A stretch of 64,000 nucleotides of DNA from QAMH01 sp900556425 (GTDB lineage Bacteria; Actinomycetota; Coriobacteriia; Coriobacteriales; QAMH01), in NCBI GenBank assembly GCA_902475535.1, contig CABRZR010000001.1:1-64000 (forward strand). Direction: 5' to 3'. Under the pieces are notes generated by a model. That model was given only the letters and a program-made list of their open reading frames with translations. It searched no databases and was not told the DNA's origin. Of the stretch, positions 1-6,968 are shown in pieces (the first letter of the stretch is position 1; each line of letters opens with the position of its first letter). The translations under genes and the position numbers were made by a program.

Positions 1-82
1 CGCGGGTGACGGTGAGGCCGTCTTCTTCGAAGCGCCACGGCTTGCCAAGATCGGCAGTGCCCTGACCTTTGAAAATCTTCAT
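1..82 (-). CDS. N-terminus of a probable molybdopterin-dependent oxidoreductase (partial)
   Basis: Only the first 27 codons are inside the window; the gene runs off the left edge. The ATG at 82-80 follows a purine-rich ribosome-binding site (AGGAAAGGAAAG). The peptide starts MKIFKGQG and contains the stretch RFEEDGLTVTR. From memory, Eggerthellaceae DMSO-reductase-family molybdopterin oxidoreductases carry a similar EDG-x-TVTR motif just before their first metal-binding segment. The neighbours (small protein, MFS carrier, membrane LuxR regulator) match the usual setting of such catabolic Mo-enzymes in this group. The identification rests on very few residues and on context, so it could be another cytoplasmic enzyme. 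Confidence 0.45.
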   Translation of the reverse strand, partial: MKIFKGQGTADLGKPWRFEEDGLTVTR

Positions 83-187
83 GCTCTTTCCTTTCCTCTT
101 CTCTCTCAACCAGCATTGCCACTTCGTACCTGTGATTCGGTCATCGACCGAAGACGCCTGTGCCGGCAAAAGCCGGCATGCGCCTGT

Positions 188-394
188 CTAGGACGACTGG
201 CCCGGGGCGGCAGGAGCACCGGGGGCGGCAGGTGCGCCTGGTGCAGCGGGTGCACCGGGGGCAGCAGGAGCGCCGGGGGCTCCGGGTGCGCCAGGGGCTC
301 CGGGAGCTCCAGGTGCGGCGGCATCCTCGGGGTCGCCGGGAACGAAGTACGGGTTATCACCCTCGGACTCGAAACTTGCGGGCCTGAAACACAT
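188..394 (-). CDS. Small Pro-Ala-Gly repeat protein, function unknown
   Basis: Encodes 68 aa starting MCFRPASFESEGDNP. The ATG at 394-392 has a strong Shine-Dalgarno (AAGGAGAGG) about 5 nt upstream, so I prefer it to the longer ORF that begins further up. The last ~35 residues are low-complexity repeats of GAP and GAPAAP triplets. They resemble a collagen-like or flexible linker sequence and end in GQSS. No signal peptide or membrane segment is visible. It lies 105 nt upstream of the probable Mo-oxidoreductase start and is probably co-transcribed with it, downstream of an MFS carrier. I recognise no function. The DNA repeat (GCAGGAGCGCCGGGG-like units) could change length by slippage. Confidence 0.6.
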   Translation of the reverse strand: MCFRPASFESEGDNPYFVPGDPEDAAAPGAPGAPGAPGAPGAPAAPGAPAAPGAPAAPGAPAAPGQSS

Positions 395-769
395 ACGCGC
401 CTCTCCTTTCAAAAGAGACGGGACGTCCTTCCGCGGAGGAACCGCTGTGCGAGGAAGCCGTCCCATTGAGCCAAGTAGCTCATGTCAACTCGAGAAATTC
501 GCTCTCGAAACATTCCGATGTCGCTGGGGAATTGCGACGGGTACAAACTAAGGCTCAGGTGCGTGAGTTGAGAATCGTACACAGGTGCGGAAATCGTGGA
601 CCCCCTTGCGAAATACCCTCGTACTTCGCGTCTGATATTGCGTTCGCAGACGCTTGTGACCAGGGGTTTACACGACACAATTCGAGCTTTCTTTCGCGAT
701 GCTCGAAGGGCAAAGAACGCACGAAAGGATGCGCCGTCTCGGAAGACGACGCATCCCGCGTGCTTGAAA
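395..769. other. Intergenic region between MFS carrier and small repeat protein
   Basis: These 375 bases hold no convincing gene. Next to the upstream MFS gene is a stem-loop (727-756). Nearer the small gene, the minus strand has a TTGACA hexamer (plus-strand 483-488) that could be a -35 element, but no good -10 follows at the right distance. The short ORFs here overlap on both strands and have no ribosome-binding sites. Confidence 0.5.
727..756 (-). terminator. Stem-loop downstream of MFS carrier
   Basis: GGATGCG pairs with CGCATCC, and inside it CGTCT pairs with AGACG across a CGGA loop. The hairpin begins 14 nt after the stop codon of the MFS gene. Read on the minus strand it is followed by a short CTTTC tract rather than a long U-run, so it is a weak or imperfect intrinsic terminator. 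Confidence 0.5.
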
Positions 770-2011
770 CTACTGAAGCTTGAGCTTCTTCTGAACGCCA
801 AACGCGAAGTAGATGATGAGGCAGATGACGTAGAGCGGCAGCATGCCGATCCAGGAGCCCATGCCCCAACCCCAGATGGTGATGGCGTTGCCGATGATGA
901 GAGCACCAATCGTCATGCCAACGTTCTGCGTGAAGGCCATGAACGAGTTGGCTGCCGGGATGTCGGCGTCCTCGACAGTGTTAGGCGCGAACTGCCACAG
1001 GATGGAGGGCACGGCGCCACCAACGAAGCCGGCGAGCAGGGACAGCGGGTAGAACATCATCGGGTCCTTGATGTGGAAGACCAGGGCCGTGTAGATGACG
1101 GCGACGATCAGGCCGACGAGCAGCACCCAGCGGTGGTTGTTCCACTTCTGCGTAATCCAGCCGGAGATTGGCGGGAACACAGCGCCCAGCAGGCCGAACA
1201 GCGAGAAGATCGCGTTGGCGAAGACGAGCGTGGTGCCGAGTTCGGTGGACAGATAGGCGACGATGAAGCCGTTGATGGCCATGTAGGCAGCCTCGTCGAA
1301 CAGGAAGATGAGAGCCAGTGCCCAGAGCATCGGGCTCTTGAGTGCGCGGGAAAGGCTTGCCTTCTTGGTGCCGGTCGGGTCTTGCTCGTCCTCGACCTGA
1401 GTAAGATCGAGCGGTGCGCGGTAGAAGACCACGAACAGGATGCCAACGATGAGGTCATACGCGGCGGTACCCCACCAGATGCCCTCCATGGGAACGCCCA
1501 TGCTCTCGTACAGCCAGCCGAAGAGAATCGGGCAGACGCACATGCAGGCTGCAACCCACATCGACCAGATGGACAGCGGAAGCGAACGTTTCCTCGGCGA
1601 GAACCATGGGCCGATTGCCGATGCGCCCACAACGCCCATGATGCCGAAGGACGCGCCCTCGACGACGCGGCTCACGACGAACATCGTCATGTTGGTTCCG
1701 GCCGTCGCGCCCATGATGGAGCCGACGACGCCACAGGCGACGGCGATGAGCACGGACACCTTCATGCCGAGCTTGTTCACCATGCCGGTGGCCGGAAACG
1801 CCATGACCATGCCCATGATGTAGAACGAGGCGACGATTAGGCCGAAGGTGGCCTCATTAATGCCGAACTGCATGCAGACGACCGGTGCCAGCGAGATGGC
1901 CTTTGCCATGTTCGAGCCAGGCACGAAGCCGACGAGCATGGTGAAGATAACGACAATCCAACCATAGCTGCCGTCTATGCACTTTGACTTATCAAGTGAT
2001 GTTTCTGACAT
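770..2011 (-). CDS. MFS transporter, oxalate/formate-antiporter-like
   Basis: A 413-aa integral membrane carrier with about 12 hydrophobic helices and the usual major-facilitator size. The N-terminal stretch SYGWIVVIFTMLVGF is typical of the OFA/monocarboxylate branch. A motif-A-like loop (GMVNKLGMK) lies between helices 2 and 3, and a charged loop (RAPLDLTQVEDEQD) marks the middle. It probably moves a small organic anion across the cytoplasmic membrane; the substrate cannot be read from sequence. The ATG at 2011 follows GAGGAGG. It sits between the LuxR-type membrane regulator and the small protein plus probable Mo-enzyme, so it is likely the transporter for that enzyme's substrate or product. 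Confidence 0.85.
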   Translation of the reverse strand: MSETSLDKSKCIDGSYGWIVVIFTMLVGFVPGSNMAKAISLAPVVCMQFGINEATFGLIVASFYIMGMVMAFPATGMVNKLGMKVSVLIAVACGVVGSIMGATAGTNMTMFVVSRVVEGASFGIMGVVGASAIGPWFSPRKRSLPLSIWSMWVAACMCVCPILFGWLYESMGVPMEGIWWGTAAYDLIVGILFVVFYRAPLDLTQVEDEQDPTGTKKASLSRALKSPMLWALALIFLFDEAAYMAINGFIVAYLSTELGTTLVFANAIFSLFGLLGAVFPPISGWITQKWNNHRWVLLVGLIVAVIYTALVFHIKDPMMFYPLSLLAGFVGGAVPSILWQFAPNTVEDADIPAANSFMAFTQNVGMTIGALIIGNAITIWGWGMGSWIGMLPLYVICLIIYFAFGVQKKLKLQ

Positions 2012-2050
2012 AACTCCTCCTCTTTCCTCGATAACACATTCCCTCCCCAG

Positions 2051-2124
2051 CTGGCGTCATTTTTGGAGCGCCAGCGCCCCGAGCCGCACAACTCGGGCGT
2101 GGGGCGCGTGCGTCTAAACGCACG
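2051..2124 (-). promoter_or_regulatory. Cluster of three hairpins in the leader of the MFS gene
   Basis: Three separate inverted repeats lie within 115 nt upstream of the MFS start: CTGGCG/CGCCAG (2051-2056 with 2069-2074), CCCGAG/CTCGGG (2078-2083 with 2092-2097) and CGTGCGT/ACGCACG (2107-2113 with 2118-2124). They may form a structured 5' leader, operator half-sites, or the end of the upstream transcript. No known riboswitch consensus was recognised. Confidence 0.35.
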
Positions 2125-2287
2125 TGTCCTTGGGGTTTATTGTCCGAGGATTATTTGAGGTCGAGAATTGGTCGCAAATGTGGAAATTATGTGATTGGTC
2201 TCCAAATGCCCCGTTCAGGATATGGAACCTCAGGTATGAGGGCTGACGCATGGAGGTTTTGGAAGAGCGGGAGGATCGGACGCGAGA

Positions 2288-2480
2288 GGGTCTGTCCCCT
2301 TGTTGCCAAACCGGGGTCTGTCCCCTTATTGCCACGCGGCCGTTTTGGAGCAGGCGCCAAAGGGTCTGTCCCCTTATTGCCACGCGGCCGTTTTGGAGCA
2401 GGCGCCAAAGGGTCTGTCCCCTTATTGCCACGCGGCCGTTTTGGAGCGGGAGGGTCTGTCCCCTTATTCCGTCCCCTTAT
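2288..2480 (+). repeat. Tandem REP array (48-bp unit) between regulator and MFS gene
   Basis: Five copies of the core GGGTCTGTCCCC start at 2288, 2314, 2362, 2410 and 2452. Copies 2 to 4 are spaced exactly 48 bp apart and share the spacer TTATTGCCACGCGGCCGTTT, so this is a local tandem duplication. A truncated extra copy (GTCCCCTTAT) ends at 2480 and supplies the TAA stop codon of the LuxR-type gene. The remaining upstream part, 2125-2287, holds no gene that I can see. Confidence 0.9.
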
Positions 2481-4000
2481 TCCCGAGCAGCGTCTTCTTG
2501 CTCGGCGGAATCATCGGGCATCGCAAAGTCCATGAACTCGATATCCTCGACAAAGTCGAGCAACTCCTGGCGCGAGTGAATGCCGAACTTGCGGTAGATG
2601 TTGTAGATGTGCGTCTTGGCCGTGGACTGCGAGATGTAGAAAGTGTCCATGATGTACTTGGCATCGCGGCCCCTCAGCAGAATGGGCAGAATCTCACGCT
2701 CGCGTGGCGAGAGGTGATACTGCTCGCACACGGCATCGACCTTTTGATGCCATTGCGCCTTGCGACGCCCATTGCGCTCGATATGGGCGCTTACCTCCTC
2801 GTCAACATCCTCCTCGATGACGGGGGCAAAGGGATAAATCTGGTAGTTAACCTTGATCTGCAACCATGCGCAAAGCGCAGCCGCCACAATGCAGAGAACA
2901 AGCAGGGCATATTCGGGACCAAGCATCTGGGCAATCCAGGGAAGAAGCGCAAATATCGCTCCGCCCACGGCAATGCCACCAAAGAACACCGAGCACTCCT
3001 TGCTAATGAGCCACATGGCGGCAATGAGGTTAAATCGCACGGTTTCGATAATCGCATCAAGAATGGTAATCGTCTCAAGGATGACATAGCAGCTATAGCA
3101 GGTCAGAAGCACGAGCTTAATCTCGCCTGGGACAAGGGCCAGCGGCAAAAGCAGCACGAGGGAGACGAGCCCCATGGTCTTGCGCAGCGCATCCTTCGTA
3201 TCCCGCTCGTTTATCTGGCGCATAAGCAGCGAACCGACACCCGCAAGCGTAAAGGCAAGACCGAGCGCCACGTTCGACACTTGCATGGTAAAGGGCAGCG
3301 GATTGAAGAGCAGGAACGCGCCGATCATGAAACCGACGAGAAACAGCGTATGGACGTTTCCCTTGACCTTGATACTGCGGGCCTTGGAGTCGGCCGCGCT
3401 GATGAACTCGCCGAAATCATAGTTTCGGCGCATGAAAAGCAACGCGACCACTATGGTGACGAGCACCAGGGCCGACAAAATGACGGCATCGTAGGGAACG
3501 GGCACGTTGACGATGATCATCATCAGGATGCCCGGATACAGAAACGCCGTATCGACAACGAGCATGAGCGCCTTGCGGGCAAGCGCTGCAAGAAAGCGCC
3601 CGTAGAGAATAAGAGTGTCGGCCAGGCCGAGTACGGCAGCAACCGCAGCGACGTATTGAAGCCCCAGAAACATCCCGACAACGGACGTGAGGAAGCAGAG
3701 CGCGTGGAGGCACACGTACACCACACGGGGCAGATGCGCAGAAATGGTATCCGTCCTGAGCTGCACGGCCTTGAAGAATAGAGCGGTAACGAATGCCGAT
3801 ACGACGAGCATGAGGGCTGCGTCGAAGAAGGAGCCAGCATGCGAGACGGCTCCGACAAGCAATAGAATCGCGTTGCCGATCGACAGGCTAAAACCCAAGA
3901 TGCCGTCGATAAGGACAGCTTCGAAATCAGCCTCGTTTCCGCCGATAGGCTTGCGCTCGGTAGTTGGACCAGTCTCCTGATCCGTTGTCGCTTCGCTCAT
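2477..4000 (-). CDS. Membrane-bound LuxR-family transcriptional regulator
   Basis: 507 aa. The first ~430 residues form about 12 hydrophobic helices. The C-terminus holds a LuxR/FixJ helix-turn-helix: HLSPREREILPILLRGRDA, then ISQSTAKTHIYNIYRKFGIHSRQEL. Regulators of this design are expanded in Eggerthellaceae and usually sit beside carriers and redox enzymes that they are thought to control. The membrane part probably senses a substrate, while the DNA-binding part faces the cytoplasm. I chose the ATG at 4000 (MSEATTDQ) because AAGGGGG lies 6 nt upstream; the ORF is open further up but without a better start. The stop codon lies inside a REP repeat. Likely targets are the flanking MFS genes and the probable Mo-enzyme. 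Confidence 0.85.
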   Translation of the reverse strand: MSEATTDQETGPTTERKPIGGNEADFEAVLIDGILGFSLSIGNAILLLVGAVSHAGSFFDAALMLVVSAFVTALFFKAVQLRTDTISAHLPRVVYVCLHALCFLTSVVGMFLGLQYVAAVAAVLGLADTLILYGRFLAALARKALMLVVDTAFLYPGILMMIIVNVPVPYDAVILSALVLVTIVVALLFMRRNYDFGEFISAADSKARSIKVKGNVHTLFLVGFMIGAFLLFNPLPFTMQVSNVALGLAFTLAGVGSLLMRQINERDTKDALRKTMGLVSLVLLLPLALVPGEIKLVLLTCYSCYVILETITILDAIIETVRFNLIAAMWLISKECSVFFGGIAVGGAIFALLPWIAQMLGPEYALLVLCIVAAALCAWLQIKVNYQIYPFAPVIEEDVDEEVSAHIERNGRRKAQWHQKVDAVCEQYHLSPREREILPILLRGRDAKYIMDTFYISQSTAKTHIYNIYRKFGIHSRQELLDFVEDIEFMDFAMPDDSAEQEDAARE

Positions 4001-4046
4001 GGCACGCCCCCTTGACTCGCACAGCACGATGCACATGCTACGAGTG

Positions 4047-4055
4047 CCCCCCCCC
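4047..4055 (-). promoter_or_regulatory. G9 homopolymer in the 5' leader of the LuxR-type gene
   Basis: Nine consecutive C on the plus strand (G on the coding strand) lie 47-55 nt upstream of the chosen ATG. Tracts of this length can slip during replication. Here it would change promoter or leader spacing rather than the reading frame, unless translation starts upstream. Confidence 0.4.
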
Positions 4056-4284
4056 GAGAGAGTGGCGTTCGATGGTGGATATAGCCCGCGCATGATGGCA
4101 TGGCTCCCTACGACTGCGGGGAGACATGATATGCATGATGCGCGAATATAAACCCAACTTGCAGAATAAATATATCGTCTGCGGACATGCGGCACCATCG
4201 TATAAAAAGTATGACGTGCGTGATATGCGGAATGAAAGCGCAGGTAGCGAGAGCGCGAGGGGACGATGCGGAAGGGGTGCGGAA

Positions 4285-4407
4285 GGGTCTGTCCCCTTCT
4301 TGCCACCTGCAGGCGAGCGAGGATCCAGGCAAACGAGGGTCTGTCCCCTTCTTGCCTTCTTGATACGCAACGAAATACGAGGCGTCGTTACAGAAGGGTC
4401 TGTCCCC
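4285..4407 (+). repeat. Three REP hairpin cores
   Basis: Cores GGGTCTGTCCCC at 4285, 4337 and 4396. The first and second are followed by TTCTTGCC, the usual right arm. In the first, GAAGGG pairs with CCCTTC around the TCTGTC loop. Confidence 0.85.
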
Positions 4408-4413
4408 TTTTTA

Positions 4414-5715
4414 TCAACGAAGCTTGCAGATGGCGATAAGGGCCGTTCCCGCAAATCCAAGGAACATGAGCACCATGCCAGCAAACCACCATTCGGTCAG
4501 CTGTGGACCGAGCAGCATCTGCACGAAGAATGTGCCGAGAAACTGGCCAACGCCCTGAAAGGTCACGAGAACACCCATGCCCACAGACGCGAGCTCCGGA
4601 CTCGGCAGCAGCTTCGTAAACCCCGATAGGTACTGACCGATGCCGCCCATGCCGAGCAGACCCATCGCAAAGACGCCCACCCAGAGTAGCGGACCCGTTT
4701 GCGTGTAGAGCAAGAAGGTGCAGGGACCCATGACGAACATGGCGATGATGAGCAGCGGTTTGTTTCGCCCGATTTTGTCAGAGATCACTCCGAAAAGCGG
4801 CGAGGATATAATCGAGAGCAGCATGGGGGCCGTGCTGATGATGCCCGAGAGCGTTGGATCGAACCCCTGCATCTGCAGAATTGTCGGCACAAACGCGAGA
4901 ATCGCGAGCATGCAGATGTTGTAAACAACGAACGCGCCGAAGAACAGGAACATGTCCTTCGAGAAGATATCACGATAGCGAGGCTTCACTGGCGCGGTGG
5001 GGACAGACCCTTGCATGCCAGCTTCTTGCGATTCGCGGGCATCGGGGGACAGACCCTCGGCTGCCGGACCCTCGGCTGCCACAGAAGCAGCTTGCGGTTT
5101 GCGGATAAAGATCAGCACGAGAACAGCTGCAACAGCGCTGACCACGGCAAATGCAATCCAGAGACCATCGAAACCCCACATGCCAAAGACGGTTGGCGTG
5201 AGCACGGCGGCGACAGTTGATCCCAGACAGCCCCAAATGCCCCAGATTCCCATCGAAGTGCCAACTTTGTCAGGACTCACATTCTGCTGAACGATAATCG
5301 GTCCGCAGGTTGTGAGAATCGTGAGAGCGGCACCTTCAACCGCACGCGAAGCGATAAGCATCGGACTCGTTTCGGAAAAGAGGCCGATGAGCGAACCGAG
5401 AATGGCGATGCCGCATGCAATGACGAGCATGCGCCTTGCGCCGAAGCGCTGCGCGAGCGCGCCAGCCGGCAACGCGACAAAAATACTCACGAGCGTGAAA
5501 ATCGACATGAGCCAGGAAGCGGTCGCCGCGTCCATCCTGAAAATTCCCATGAGGTTTGTCATGATGGTGGGGACCTTGTACTGAATCATCGCCACTGATA
5601 TTCCCGAAATGAGCAAAATGATGCCCACGAGCACGGGATTTTGGTATCTGCGGACGCCTTGTGCCTCGCCGTCGTTTGTGACGGTACCAGCATTACCATC
5701 GATGTTCTGGTTCAC
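4414..5715 (-). CDS. MFS transporter with REP-derived central loop
   Basis: 433 aa with about 12 membrane helices in two six-helix halves. Motif A is visible between helices 2 and 3 (GALAQRFGARR) and again in the second half (GVISDKIGRNK). This resembles the drug/cyanate (CynX/NimT-like) carrier branch; the substrate is unknown. The long cytoplasmic loop between helices 6 and 7 contains EGLSPDA and QGSVPTA. Both are read from REP cores (DNA 4999-5010 and 5045-5056), so two mobile hairpins have been accepted in-frame at a tolerant linker. The ATG at 5715 is preceded by AGGAGG. The gene is transcribed toward the LuxR-type regulator, with a 413-nt gap. Confidence 0.85.
   Translation of the reverse strand: MNQNIDGNAGTVTNDGEAQGVRRYQNPVLVGIILLISGISVAMIQYKVPTIMTNLMGIFRMDAATASWLMSIFTLVSIFVALPAGALAQRFGARRMLVIACGIAILGSLIGLFSETSPMLIASRAVEGAALTILTTCGPIIVQQNVSPDKVGTSMGIWGIWGCLGSTVAAVLTPTVFGMWGFDGLWIAFAVVSAVAAVLVLIFIRKPQAASVAAEGPAAEGLSPDARESQEAGMQGSVPTAPVKPRYRDIFSKDMFLFFGAFVVYNICMLAILAFVPTILQMQGFDPTLSGIISTAPMLLSIISSPLFGVISDKIGRNKPLLIIAMFVMGPCTFLLYTQTGPLLWVGVFAMGLLGMGGIGQYLSGFTKLLPSPELASVGMGVLVTFQGVGQFLGTFFVQMLLGPQLTEWWFAGMVLMFLGFAGTALIAICKLR
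4999..5056 (-). repeat. Two REP cores inside MFS coding sequence
   Basis: GGGGACAGACCC on the plus strand at 4999-5010 and 5045-5056 is the reverse of the usual orientation. Both lie in the carrier's central loop and are read in-frame as GSVP and GLSP. Confidence 0.9.
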
Positions 5716-6029
5716 GAATCTCCTCCTGCAAACTCATCTGGCAATTGGGGGACAGACCCTTCCTCGCCAGGACTGGCAATTGGGGGACAGACCCTCTATT
5801 TGCTCGCTATTGATACACACCCTATCGCCTTGACTTACGGCAGGCCATCGAGCGGGGAGTTTGATAGGTCGTGTCTAATCTCATACCTTTCATACGATAT
5901 GCATACGGCGAGCTGGGAACTACCATCTGATGGACGCCAGAATTTCATACGAGTTGCCCTCGCATGGGTTATGAGGGCGTAACCGCCGAGGTCTGGCAAC
6001 CTTGCATTCGACGAAGAGGAGAGGAAACC
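5716..6029. other. Divergent intergenic region between MFS carrier and small acidic protein
   Basis: These 314 bases separate two genes that point away from each other, so promoters for both must lie here. The MFS-proximal part holds two reverse REP copies. The AT-richer part (5865-5960) is the likely promoter zone, but I cannot pick -35/-10 pairs with confidence. Confidence 0.5.
5741..5794 (-). repeat. Two REP copies with left arm GGCAATT
   Basis: GGGGACAGACCC at 5748-5759 and 5783-5794, each preceded by TGGCAATTG. In the first copy the outer TGGC can pair with GCCA downstream (CTCGCCAG), giving the complete hairpin. Confidence 0.85.
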
Positions 6030-6197
6030 ATGGCTGACGAGAAGATTACTGAAGAGACTGTAGAGGTCGACGAGATCGAGGCTCCCGTGAGCGCGATCTG
6101 CAACAACGCCGAAGAGCTCGCTGCTGATCTTGTTGATGACGATAGCGAGATCAAGCCCGTCGAGGGATTTTTCCTCACCTCTCAGCGTTGGCATTAA
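6030..6197 (+). CDS. Small acidic protein, function unknown
   Basis: 55 aa, starting MADEKITEETVEVDEIEAP and ending FFLTSQRWH. The ATG at 6030 has a strong GAGGAGAGG ribosome-binding site 4 nt upstream, better than the longer in-frame start at 5964. The first 45 residues are very acidic, whereas the last ten are aromatic and basic. There is no signal peptide or membrane helix. It is followed after 63 nt by a SlyD-like peptidyl-prolyl isomerase gene on the same strand, probably in one operon. The acidic leader with a short distinct tail would fit a peptide precursor or a small binding partner of the isomerase, but nothing in the window shows a modifying enzyme. Confidence 0.6.
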   Translation: MADEKITEETVEVDEIEAPVSAICNNAEELAADLVDDDSEIKPVEGFFLTSQRWH

Positions 6198-6260
6198 TCG
6201 GCTAGCTCGGGTGAGCAGCGGGGGCGCTTTCGGCACCTCCCACATGACGAAAGGACTGGC

Positions 6261-6686
6261 ATGGCACACAAAGGACAGACTGCGCGTTTTCTGTATCGGG
6301 GCAGTTTTCCCAATGGCGAGGTCTTCGACGATTGCGAAGGCACTCCCCACGAGATAATCCTCGGCAGGCGGCAGGTCATGAAAGCCCTTGAGGACGCCTT
6401 GCTCGAGATGGAACCGGGCGAAGAGCGCACCGTCGAGCTCGCGGCGGCTGACGCTTATGGCGAGTACGACGAGAGCGCCGTGCAGCACTTCCCCACTTAC
6501 AAGGTTCCCAACGGTGAGAACCTGCCTGTCGGCGAGTATATTGGATGGACTTCCCCGCGCAATATCGAGCCGATTCCGGCCAAGGTAGTAAGCGTTGAGA
6601 ATCAAGTCGCTACCATCGACTTCAATCACCCCCTCGCTGGCAAGGACATTGTGTACTGGGTCAAGCTCCTCGAGCTTGAGGATTAG
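6261..6686 (+). CDS. FKBP-type peptidyl-prolyl isomerase, SlyD-like
   Basis: 141 aa. It catalyses cis-trans isomerisation of X-Pro bonds and acts as a cytoplasmic folding helper. The N-terminal FKBP half has NGEVFDDCEGTP, HEIILGRRQVMKALEDALLEMEPGE and the turn DAYGEYD. The chaperone-type insert-in-flap segment follows (residues ~72-120), and the fold closes with DFNHPLAGKDIVYWVKLLEL, as in SlyD. The metal-binding His/Cys-rich tail of E. coli SlyD is missing, so a nickel role is unlikely. The ATG at 6261 follows AAGGA. A strong terminator lies just downstream. It is convergent with the trigger-factor-like gene. Confidence 0.88.
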   Translation: MAHKGQTARFLYRGSFPNGEVFDDCEGTPHEIILGRRQVMKALEDALLEMEPGEERTVELAAADAYGEYDESAVQHFPTYKVPNGENLPVGEYIGWTSPRNIEPIPAKVVSVENQVATIDFNHPLAGKDIVYWVKLLELED

Positions 6687-6722
6687 ACCCTCCATCCCCC
6701 TTTCAGTCCTCTGCCGAGCACG

Positions 6723-6773
6723 AAGGCACCGAAGACGACCTCCCCTGCCCATTGGTCTCTTCGGTGCCTTTTT
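6723..6773 (+). terminator. Rho-independent terminator after the SlyD-like gene
   Basis: AAGGCACCGAAG (6723-6734) pairs with CTTCGGTGCCTT (6759-6770) around a 24-nt loop, with the T-run continuing to 6773. It lies 37 nt after the stop codon. Confidence 0.85.
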
Positions 6774-6795
6774 GCATGCTCGGCGACAGCGTAGC

Positions 6796-6890
6796 CAATT
6801 GGGGGTCAGCCAATTGGGGACAATTGAGGGTCGGCAATTGAGGGTCTGTCCCCTTCCTTCCATTTCGCTGACAAGAGAGGGTCTGTCCCC
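6796..6890 (+). repeat. REP pair with degenerate copies
   Basis: Exact cores at 6842-6853 and 6879-6890. In front of them (6796-6840) are decayed copies: CCAATTGGGGGTCAGCC, CCAATTGGGGACAATTG and GAGGGTCGGCAATTG. This looks like several rounds of local duplication and loss. Confidence 0.8.
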
Positions 6891-6915
6891 ATCTTCCCAC
6901 CTGCGGCAAAAGAAA

Positions 6916-6941
6916 ACGCCGAGGAAACACTCCCTCGGCGT
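6916..6941 (-). terminator. Rho-independent terminator after the trigger-factor-like gene
   Basis: On the minus strand ACGCCGAGG pairs with CCTCGGCGT around an 8-nt loop, and TTTCTTTT follows. It lies 27 nt after the stop codon. Confidence 0.85.
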
Positions 6942-6968
6942 CAAGCCGGATTAAATATCGCAGTTGAG

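Larger units (their letters stand above)
4001..4413. other. Intergenic region upstream of the LuxR-type gene, with REP copies
   Basis: These 413 bases carry a run of nine C (4047-4055), an AT-richer stretch at 4125-4235 that may hold the regulator's promoter, and three forward REP cores (4285-4296, 4337-4348, 4396-4407). The last REP ends 6 nt before the stop codon of the upstream MFS gene. No gene is visible. Confidence 0.55.

Noticed and set aside
596..1840. Plus-strand ORF of 414 codons opposite the MFS gene
   Set aside because: The minus-strand reading gives a clean 12-helix transporter with a Shine-Dalgarno; the plus reading is charged low-complexity sequence.
2288..2480. The spaced repeats as a CRISPR array
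   Set aside because: Spacers are identical rather than unique, the conserved core is only 12 bp, there are no cas genes, and the same core occurs scattered across many loci.
2300..3781. Plus-strand ORF of 493 codons opposite the LuxR-type gene
   Set aside because: It starts inside a REP array and shadows a well-supported regulator with a helix-turn-helix.
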